In this document: positions 6,862-12,144 of the stretch, piece by piece
Layout of the letters: every line of letters starts with the position of its first letter
How positions within the stretch are numbered: the first letter of the stretch is position 1
Assembly: GCA_934247115.1 (NCBI GenBank)
Contig: CAKQIY010000044.1
Location: 1-12,144 of the forward strand
Direction of reading: 5' to 3'
Source: an uncultured Coprococcus sp.
GTDB taxonomy: Bacteria > Bacillota > Clostridia > Lachnospirales > Lachnospiraceae
DNA length: 12,144 nucleotides
Translations under genes and position numbers: made by a program
The notes under the pieces: generated by a model
What the model was told of the DNA's origin: nothing
Databases searched by the model: none
Seen by the model: the letters and a program-made list of their open reading frames with translations, nothing else

Positions 6862-7533
6862 TTATACTCTCTCTTCCTTGATAAACATGAACAGGAAACT
6901 CACGAACAGCAGGCAGCAGGAGAACCAGATAGTTCTCATGTCGAATATACGGATGAAGTGTCCACCAACTGCAGCTCCAATTCCAAATAAAAGTATGATC
7001 GCCCAGTAGCACAGAGATTTGAAAAGGGCGCTCCTGTCCTTTGTCCTGAAGTATGCACACAGGGCATCGGTGCCACTTCGGATATTTCCAATGCACATGG
7101 TACTGGCAAATGCGTAGCCGTTGACCTTCCTGAATGCCTGAACCTGCATGGCACATGAAAATGAAACCATGGCATTTGCGAGAAGGTTGAGCTTTATGGG
7201 AAGAAATCCCACGATAAGAAGCAGAAAAATCTCACACAATACAACGATCTGTCTCCAATGAAACTGCTGCATATTCTGAAATTTTTGTTTTATACACTCG
7301 GCAGCAGCAATTCCAAGCGCAAAAAATAATAGGGGAACGGCATAGTGTACACACATTCGCCAGTTTTGGTCTACAAGGTTCTGACCGAGAAGGACTATGT
7401 TGCCTGTCTGTGCATTTGCAAATACCTTTCCTCTGAATATATAGGTATATGCATCCTGTAGACCTCCTGATACTGACAGGAAAGCAGCGGTGATGAAAGA
7501 TTCTGACATTTGTCTATGTGGATAAAACTTCAT
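6862..7533 (-). CDS. YoaK / DUF1275 family membrane protein
   Basis: A 223-residue integral membrane protein of the DUF1275 (YoaK) family. The N-terminal helix region contains the family hallmarks SGGLQDAYTY (22-31) and the FANAQTGNIVLLG block (38-50), in which Asp27 and the NxQTGN segment are characteristic. About six hydrophobic segments follow, and the protein ends with a short charged tail. Its biochemical function is not established; a small-molecule transport role is often guessed. AAGGAG on the - strand at 7549-7544, 10 bases before the ATG at 7533, supports this start. It lies 60 bases downstream of the ThrE-type exporter on the same strand, so co-transcription is likely. Its 3' end faces hydE. 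Length and motifs are normal; no sign of damage. Confidence 0.88.
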   Translation of the reverse strand: MKFYPHRQMSESFITAAFLSVSGGLQDAYTYIFRGKVFANAQTGNIVLLGQNLVDQNWRMCVHYAVPLLFFALGIAAAECIKQKFQNMQQFHWRQIVVLCEIFLLLIVGFLPIKLNLLANAMVSFSCAMQVQAFRKVNGYAFASTMCIGNIRSGTDALCAYFRTKDRSALFKSLCYWAIILLFGIGAAVGGHFIRIFDMRTIWFSCCLLFVSFLFMFIKEERV

Positions 7534-7593
7534 GGTTCATATACTCCTTGGTTGTAGATTTGACAATTGGTGTTTGCTCCCCTTCCATTTGAA

Positions 7594-8961
7594 TTAGGTG
7601 CAGTACCTGAAGGTCTTGTCCGTCAGGATCCTTGCGAATATCAGTCCAAGTGGCAGGGCTATGATGATCATGATGGCAGCTGCAAACCAGGACACGGCAT
7701 CGGAAAGTGACATGATTCCAAAGTTGTATATTGCACGGTACAGATAAAGGCCTGGAACCATGATTACGATGGACGGCACTGTCAGTGAGATTCGAGGATA
7801 ACCGTTGGCGCTTTTGATGAATGAAGCGAGCAGTCCGGCCGTGAGGGCTCCGGCAAATGCGGCGGCAGCTGCAGGGATGCCGGCAAGATCTACAAGTTCA
7901 AGACGAAGAGTGTTAGCTATGGCACCGATGGCAGCGGCTGTGGCAGCCATGTGCACGGAGCTGTTGAACATGATCGAGAATCCGAACACACCGCAGAAGC
8001 TGGCAATCAATCTGAACACCAGATGAAGTCCTGGTGTTATGTCGAGTGCCGCAAAATCCTGTGGGTGGAGCTTCAGCAGAAGCGCCATGATCCATGCGAA
8101 CATCGTTGCCACAAGCACAATGATGATCGAGTATGTAAGCCTCTCAAGTCCTGATCTCAGATCCAGCTTTGAAAGGTCTATGCCGCTGGTGATGAATGGA
8201 AATCCCGGTATGATGAACAGCATTGAGCAGATATATCCGGCTTCGTGGAAGGCGGGTATATGGAATGCCAGTTCGGCGGCCTTTAGCAGCAATGCGTACA
8301 CAAGACAAGCGGTTGACACGGATACAGCTATGTTCATATATAAAGTAAAATGGTGTTTGATAAGCTTTGTCCTTATGAGGTTTCCGATTCCGGCTGCGAC
8401 AAATGCCAGTATCATTTCTACAGGCCCGCCGCCTAGAAGAAATGTGAAGGCACAGCAGGCTAGGGCAGAGGCAAGTCCGAGACGGAGAGGGGAGTACAGC
8501 GCATGGATTTTTTCTATTTCATCAAGCCTCTGATGGATTCCCTCGCCGGTCAGATGAGCCTCTTCATTTGGAAAATTATCTACAAACTGTTCCATTCTAT
8601 ATAGCTTAGAGGTGTTCACTCCTGTGTTGGCGATGCATAGAGACTGTGATACGCAGTCATGACCGTCAAAGCAGTTGAATTCTATAGACATGAGTCCGAC
8701 ATCCACGGTACAGGTGACACCGAGCTCCTTGGAGAGTCTGTTCATGGAAGTACGGACACGCCATGCACCTGTTCCGCATGAGAGCATGATAAGACCGACT
8801 CTGCCTATGACAGAAGCCTTTTCGATCAGACCGGCCTTGCATATGAGCACATTACTGTCGGCGCTGGCATAGTCGTGCCAGGGAATCTCCATGTGATTTT
8901 TCTCCATAATGTCTATGTACGATTCTGCATTTGCGTTTTTGGCATTCTTACTTTTCCGCAT
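7594..8961 (-). CDS. Threonine/serine exporter family protein (ThrE-like; DUF1212 plus DUF3815 type)
   Basis: A 455-residue protein of the ThrE family, whose founding Corynebacterium member exports threonine and serine. The first ~155 residues are a soluble domain with the conserved GTGAWRVRTSMNRLSKELG block (about 63-81) and a VDVGLMSIEF strand. The rest is a run of about ten membrane helices with small-residue-rich segments such as AALAGIPAAAAAFAGALTAG-like stretches, and IIPGFPFITSGIDL in the middle. Both halves are present in one chain; in many Firmicutes they are two separate proteins. I chose ATG 8961 because GAGG (- strand, 8974-8971) stands 9 bases upstream; a start at 8985 would add 8 residues without a better site. 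It overlaps the upstream unknown gene by 14 bases, suggesting coupled translation. Real substrate unproven; amino-acid export is a family inference. Confidence 0.87.
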   Translation of the reverse strand: MRKSKNAKNANAESYIDIMEKNHMEIPWHDYASADSNVLICKAGLIEKASVIGRVGLIMLSCGTGAWRVRTSMNRLSKELGVTCTVDVGLMSIEFNCFDGHDCVSQSLCIANTGVNTSKLYRMEQFVDNFPNEEAHLTGEGIHQRLDEIEKIHALYSPLRLGLASALACCAFTFLLGGGPVEMILAFVAAGIGNLIRTKLIKHHFTLYMNIAVSVSTACLVYALLLKAAELAFHIPAFHEAGYICSMLFIIPGFPFITSGIDLSKLDLRSGLERLTYSIIIVLVATMFAWIMALLLKLHPQDFAALDITPGLHLVFRLIASFCGVFGFSIMFNSSVHMAATAAAIGAIANTLRLELVDLAGIPAAAAAFAGALTAGLLASFIKSANGYPRISLTVPSIVIMVPGLYLYRAIYNFGIMSLSDAVSWFAAAIMIIIALPLGLIFARILTDKTFRYCT

Positions 8962-9709
8962 ATATGATCGCCTCGGCTTTCGCAACGTGTCTTTCCAGAT
9001 TCTTCATGAGCAGTGAATCCGGCAGGAATATTCCAAGCTCGTCATATCGCGTGCCTTGTTTGTCCAAAGTATCCTGACCGTAGAATACAAATGCCATGGG
9101 AAGATTTTTCTCCAGTTCGACCATGATATCCCACACAGCACAGTATGCCTCAGCTTCGGTCTCCTTGAGCTTTACCGTGTCCGGCAGCTCCCTGATGAGC
9201 AGGACCCCGGTGCACTCCTCAAGGATCTTCTGTCCGACTTCCATGTTGTCAGAAGTGTATTCATGACTGTATCTGTACGCCTTTGCAAGATACATATTCT
9301 CGTTGTGTGTCATATGTGTGTAAATATCATGAAAATGCTGATAGTCCTTCTCTCTTACAGATTTTTTGAATTCTGGCAGAAGCTCGCCGTGGCCTCCGGT
9401 CATGATGACGGGATTGGTTTTGCCATCGGCGTTGAATCGGTAAGGGATAAGATAGGAATTCCGGAGAAGATCGAACATTGTATTATTACAGATGGACATG
9501 AGGAACGCAGACATATCCCTGTCCAGATAAGCGGCGAGAAGTGATTTTGCAAATTCTTCCGGTGAGAGATTGCAGTCGAAGTCATCATTGCAGAATAGAT
9601 AATTGCAAAATGTATCCATAAGCTTTTCACATGCCCAGGGATCCCTGAGGATCTTTTCAAATAATATTTCCGATTTTTCTTCCCTTGGGAAAATAGTCTT
9701 TTCTTCCAT
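8948..9709 (-). CDS. Unrecognised cytoplasmic protein, first gene of the exporter operon
   Basis: I do not recognise this 253-residue protein. It is hydrophilic, with no signal peptide and no convincing membrane helix, and appears alpha-helical and acidic. It contains several cysteines in the first third (TFCNYLFCNDDFDCNLS) that do not form an obvious metal motif. The central part has a GGHGELLPEF segment and a His/Tyr-rich stretch (YQHFHDIYTHMTHNENMY). The C-terminal part is a helix-rich region ending KAEAIIYAEK. ATG 9709 is preferred: AAAGGA (- strand, 9726-9721) lies 11 bases upstream, whereas the ATG at 9721 abuts it. Its 3' end overlaps the start of the ThrE-like gene, and a promoter at 9766-9794 points into it. 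It may act with or regulate the exporter; that is inference from position only. Confidence 0.75.
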   Translation of the reverse strand: MEEKTIFPREEKSEILFEKILRDPWACEKLMDTFCNYLFCNDDFDCNLSPEEFAKSLLAAYLDRDMSAFLMSICNNTMFDLLRNSYLIPYRFNADGKTNPVIMTGGHGELLPEFKKSVREKDYQHFHDIYTHMTHNENMYLAKAYRYSHEYTSDNMEVGQKILEECTGVLLIRELPDTVKLKETEAEAYCAVWDIMVELEKNLPMAFVFYGQDTLDKQGTRYDELGIFLPDSLLMKNLERHVAKAEAIIYAEK

Positions 9710-9765
9710 ATATACGCGCATCCTTTCATATGATAAATGTTGGCTTGTCTTTTTAATCTGGTTAG

Positions 9766-9794
9766 ATTATACTATCGGGGTAGCGATAAGTGAA
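9766..9794 (-). promoter_or_regulatory. Sigma-70-type promoter for the exporter operon
   Basis: Read on the - strand, a TTCACT -35 (9794-9789, 4 of 6 consensus bases) is followed by exactly 17 bases and a perfect TATAAT -10 (9771-9766). Transcription would start near 9759, leaving a leader of about 50 bases before ATG 9709. It is the best promoter-like site in the window. Confidence 0.65.
9773..9788. promoter_or_regulatory. Inverted repeat filling the promoter spacer (candidate LysR operator)
   Basis: TATCG at 9773-9777 and CGATA at 9784-9788 form a perfect inverted repeat with a 6-base centre. It occupies the spacer between the -35 and -10 of the exporter-operon promoter. A second copy of GCGATAA (9783-9789) occurs at 9814-9820, 31 bases on (about three helical turns), and TGATATATCA at 9826-9835 is a perfect palindrome. 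LysR regulators usually bind dyad elements of about this size next to divergent promoters, so this is a plausible target of one of the adjacent regulators. Binding is inferred. Confidence 0.4.
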
Positions 9795-9802
9795 AATCAT
9801 AA

Positions 9803-9831
9803 TTGATATGACTGCGATAATAAAATGATAT
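9803..9831 (+). promoter_or_regulatory. Weak candidate promoter for the LysR gene pair
   Basis: TTGATA at 9803-9808, 17 bases, then TGATAT at 9826-9831 gives a possible + strand promoter; the -10 matches only three of six consensus bases. TAAAAT at 9821-9826 is a better -10 but lacks a good -35. Position between the two divergent units is right; the sequence support is modest. Confidence 0.25.
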
Positions 9832-9876
9832 ATCAGGGATTGCTGCATAGTGAATAATTTTACGGGAGGAAAATAT

Positions 9877-9907
9877 AGCAGACCGCGGATATGTTATGCA
9901 GTCTGCT
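9877..9907 (+). promoter_or_regulatory. Hairpin between a strong Shine-Dalgarno and the first LysR gene start
   Basis: AGCAGAC at 9877-9883 pairs perfectly with GTCTGCT at 9901-9907, leaving a 17-base loop. The only strong ribosome site nearby, GGGAGGA at 9864-9870, lies upstream of the hairpin. The possible starts ATG 9891, TTG 9909 and ATG 9921 lie in or after it. Folding would bring the site to about 7 bases from TTG 9909. The repeat might instead be a protein-binding dyad for autoregulation. Confidence 0.35.
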
Positions 9908-9920
9908 GTTGAAAATAAAT

Positions 9921-10811
9921 ATGAATGTTAATTTCGAATATTATAAGATATTTTATTATGTTGCGAGATACCATAACTTCACTAAGGCGGCAAGGGTTCT
10001 CGGCAACAGCCAGCCAAATGTGACAAGGGCGATGAACTGTCTGGAACAGCAGCTTGGAAGAATACTTTTTGTCAGAACAAACAGAGGTGTGCAGCTTACA
10101 AGGGATGGGGAACAGCTCTATTCATATGTGGAGGCTGCCATGTCACAGCTTCTGACAGCGGAGGATGAGCTTGCGGATGGCGAGAATCTCACCCACGGAA
10201 GTATAACGATAGGTGTCAGCGAGACAGCGCTCAACATATATTTGCTGGACAGACTTCGGGCATTTCACATGGCGTATCCGGGGATAAATCTCAAGATATA
10301 CAATCATTCAACGCCCCAGGCTGTGGAGGAAGTGAAGAATGGCAGTATAGACTTTGCAGTAGTTACAACTCCGGCTGATGTGGAGGCTCCGCTCAAGAAG
10401 ATCATGCTGCAGTCTTACCATGAGATACTTATCGGAGGAACCACATTTTCATCTCTAAGAAAGCAGAAATTGTCCATTGCGGATATAAGAAGCTATCCTA
10501 TGATCTGCCTGGGCAGGGAGACCATGACATTCAGATTTTATGACAGGATATTCAGGGAACATGGAGTGGAGCTTGCACCGGACACTGAGGCGGCCACCAC
10601 TGATCAGATACTCCCTCTAGTGAAGTGTGAGCTTGGACTTGCATTTATACCGGAACCGATGGCGAGGGAAGCCGTGAAGAACAAAGAGGTCGTAAAGCTT
10701 TCACTCGAGGAGAAGATTCCAGACAGGAATGTATGTCTTGTGTATGACTGCCTGCACCCACTGAATGAGGCGGCAAAGCAGTTTAAGAAAATAATAGTAG
10801 AAAGCAGGTGA
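9921..10811 (+). CDS. LysR-family transcriptional regulator (first of tandem pair)
   Basis: A 296-residue LysR-type regulator of standard length. The N-terminal winged helix-turn-helix runs from about residue 5 to 65 (FEYYKIFYYVARYHNFTKAARVL, then SQPNVTRAMNCLEQQLG, then LFVRTNRGVQLT). A coiled linker helix follows, then the type 2 periplasmic-binding-like effector domain (about 90-296) with ITIGVSETALNIYLL at its start. ATG 9921 gives the usual N-terminus MNVNFEYYKIF; in-frame ATG 9891 and TTG 9909 are possible, and the strongest ribosome site (9864-9870) lies well upstream beyond a hairpin. It diverges from the exporter operon and is followed at once by a second LysR gene. Such regulators typically control the adjacent divergent operon and themselves. 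The ligand cannot be read from the sequence; an amino acid is a guess from the ThrE-like neighbour. Confidence 0.87.
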   Translation: MNVNFEYYKIFYYVARYHNFTKAARVLGNSQPNVTRAMNCLEQQLGRILFVRTNRGVQLTRDGEQLYSYVEAAMSQLLTAEDELADGENLTHGSITIGVSETALNIYLLDRLRAFHMAYPGINLKIYNHSTPQAVEEVKNGSIDFAVVTTPADVEAPLKKIMLQSYHEILIGGTTFSSLRKQKLSIADIRSYPMICLGRETMTFRFYDRIFREHGVELAPDTEAATTDQILPLVKCELGLAFIPEPMAREAVKNKEVVKLSLEEKIPDRNVCLVYDCLHPLNEAAKQFKKIIVESR

Positions 10812-10816
10812 AAAAC

Positions 10817-11929
10817 GTGACACTTCAGCAGCTTAGATATGTGGTGATGGTTGCGGATACGGGCACGATCACTGAGGCGGCGAACAGGCTGTATATATCC
10901 CAGCCAAGCCTGACAAATGCCATCCATGAGCTGGAAAAAGAGATGGGGATAAATATATTTAACAGATCGAATAAGGGAATAAGTCCGTCCATAGAGGGGG
11001 AGGTTTTCCTCGGCTATGCGAGACAGGTGCTTGAACAGGCGAAGGTCCTTGAGGACAAATACAAGGGGGACGATGGCGGCAAGAAGAGCTTCTGCGTGTC
11101 CACCCAGCACTATTCTTTTGCTGTAAATGCATTTGTCGACCTGATAAAGAGATATGGACAGGACGAGTATGATTTCAGCATAAGGGAGACACAAACCTAC
11201 GAGATCATAGAGGATGTCGCCAGGATGAGAAGCGAGATTGGAATATTGTTCATGAATGACTTCAATGAGAAGGTGCTGAACAAGATCCTCAGAGCAAATG
11301 ACCTGGAGTTCCATGAGCTGTTCGTGGCAAAGCCCCACGTGTTCATAAGCAGAAAGCACCCGCTGGCGAAGAATGACATCATAACAAATGAAGAGCTTGA
11401 GGCGTATCCATACCTGTCATTTGAGCAGGGAGAGCACAATTCATTTTATTTCTCGGAGGAAATTTTCTCTACGACGGAGCGAAAAAAGAATATAAGAGTC
11501 AGGGACAGAGCGACACTGTTCAATCTGCTAATAGGTCTGAATGGATATACTGTGTGCAGCGGTGTCATAGATGAAAAGCTAAACGGCAAGGATATAATCT
11601 CGGTGCCGCTGGCGGATGAGAGTGATATGAGGATAGGGTATATCGTCCACAGAAAGGCGATCCTCAGCAGACTTGGAAATACCTACCTCGGTGCGTTGGC
11701 GAACTATCTTACGGCAGGTGAGACAAATGATATAAAGCAGACAGTACTGACGACGAAAGAGGCTGGTGCGGCGGGTTGCGACGAGCCGGAAGATTCAGTA
11801 AAAATTCCTCAGAGAAAGCTCCGGCACAGAGGACGCTTCAACGAGATGAGGAATGACGGAGAGCCTGCATGCGGAGATGTGAGGGAGAAGGCGGCGGAAC
11901 ATATGAGAAGGGTTAAACGGGATATGTAG
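10817..11929 (+). CDS. LysR-family transcriptional regulator with C-terminal charged extension (second of pair)
   Basis: A 370-residue LysR-type regulator. The DNA-binding domain is at about 1-60 (TLQQLRYVVMVADTGTITEAA, SQPSLTNAIHELEKEMG, IFNRSNKGISPSIEG), and the effector-binding domain at about 87-297. LysR proteins usually end near residue 300; here about 72 polar residues follow (299-370), rich in Glu, Arg, Lys and Asp, ending EHMRRVKRDM. GTG 10817 gives the family-typical start MTLQQLRY with AGGTG at 10806-10810 six bases upstream. An earlier GTG at 10808 would overlap the previous stop by 4 bases and add 3 residues. Either way the two regulator genes are tightly packed and probably translationally coupled. 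It differs clearly from its neighbour, so this is not a recent duplication. Targets are unknown; the divergent exporter operon is the nearest candidate. Confidence 0.87.
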   Translation: MTLQQLRYVVMVADTGTITEAANRLYISQPSLTNAIHELEKEMGINIFNRSNKGISPSIEGEVFLGYARQVLEQAKVLEDKYKGDDGGKKSFCVSTQHYSFAVNAFVDLIKRYGQDEYDFSIRETQTYEIIEDVARMRSEIGILFMNDFNEKVLNKILRANDLEFHELFVAKPHVFISRKHPLAKNDIITNEELEAYPYLSFEQGEHNSFYFSEEIFSTTERKKNIRVRDRATLFNLLIGLNGYTVCSGVIDEKLNGKDIISVPLADESDMRIGYIVHRKAILSRLGNTYLGALANYLTAGETNDIKQTVLTTKEAGAAGCDEPEDSVKIPQRKLRHRGRFNEMRNDGEPACGDVREKAAEHMRRVKRDM

Positions 11930-12084
11930 AGAGACTCGTGAAGATGGCAGGGACGATATTCTGGCTTATGGAATAGCATTCTGCAGGAAACGATGTATGG
12001 TGGTATGTGAACGTCTGTAGGGGAATGTACGATATGGATACGTATTTTTTATTGATCTGACATAGAATATAAGATATATAAATG

Positions 12085-12124
12085 GCGTGGATATAGTTTA
12101 ATGCTATATCCACGCTATATTTTT
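12085..12124 (+). terminator. Strong intrinsic terminator downstream of the LysR pair
   Basis: GCGTGGATATAG (12085-12096) and CTATATCCACGC (12104-12115) form a perfect 12-bp stem with a 7-base loop, extendable by three pairs including a G-T wobble. TATA and then TTTTT (12120-12124) follow. It lies 155 bases after the second LysR stop. The gap 11930-12084 holds no gene, RNA or repeat that I can support. A convergent gene beyond the window could share the stem, but no matching T run is evident on the other strand. Confidence 0.75.
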
Positions 12125-12144
12125 ATGTATTATACAAGTGAGGG

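Noticed and set aside
6805..6990. Short + strand open frame (61 codons) starting in the hairpin-rich gap
   Set aside because: It runs into the yoaK coding region antisense and starts within stem-loop sequence without a ribosome site.
7534..7593. Separate promoter for yoaK (TTGTCA, 17 bases, TATATG on the - strand)
   Set aside because: Its -10 would sit on the ribosome site and predict a leaderless message despite a good AAGGAG, so co-transcription with the exporter is more likely.
8039..8533. Open frame on the + strand opposite the ThrE-like gene
   Set aside because: The exporter's helices and motifs on - explain the sequence; no ribosome site or homology is seen.
10604..11359. Open frame on the - strand (251 codons) opposite the two LysR genes
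   Set aside because: Both LysR domains on + are clear and intact; the antisense translation has no recognisable domain.

Overview
The window reads as chromosomal DNA of a gut-type Gram-positive anaerobe of the Clostridia, most likely Lachnospiraceae. This rests on clean AGGAG-type ribosome sites, frequent GTG/TTG starts, a group II-style ECF vitamin transporter, an [FeFe]-hydrogenase maturase, a YkgJ cysteine-cluster protein and LysR regulators of the sort common in that family. I cannot name a species. Nothing points to a phage, insertion sequence, CRISPR array, tRNA or rRNA.

Left arm (1-6727, all on +). The window opens in the last 34 codons of a surface protein ending in a fibronectin-III-like strand. 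Four bases later comes a membrane-anchored protein with a long Thr/Glu/Lys-rich stalk and a C-terminal DUF4430 (transcobalamin-like) domain. Next are an EcfT transmembrane coupling protein and a 927-residue protein that joins two ABC ATPase domains and an ECF substrate-binding (S) membrane domain in one chain. Together they look like a capture-and-import machine, probably for a corrinoid (B12-like) compound. A YkgJ-family cysteine-cluster protein and the [FeFe]-hydrogenase maturase HydE follow on the same strand with short gaps, so the arm may be one transcript.

Middle (6722-6860). The + arm converges with a - strand operon. The 134 bases between them carry a chain of stem-loops, including a 9+5 bp stem with a GAAA tetraloop that begins inside the hydE stop region. 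This is more structure than a simple terminator needs.

Right arm. On the - strand, reading from 9709 down to 6862, lie an unrecognised 253-residue protein, a ThrE-type Thr/Ser exporter overlapping it by 14 bases, and a YoaK/DUF1275 membrane protein. Diverging from them on + are two LysR-type regulators, the second overlapping or abutting the first. The shared region 9710-9920 has a good - strand promoter whose 17-bp spacer is filled by an inverted repeat, a plausible operator. The layout (LysR regulator divergent from an amino-acid exporter) recalls known LysR/exporter pairs, so the regulators may sense an amino acid and control export. The second LysR protein has an unusual charged tail of about 70 residues. 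A perfect 12-bp stem followed by a T run closes the unit at 12085-12124.
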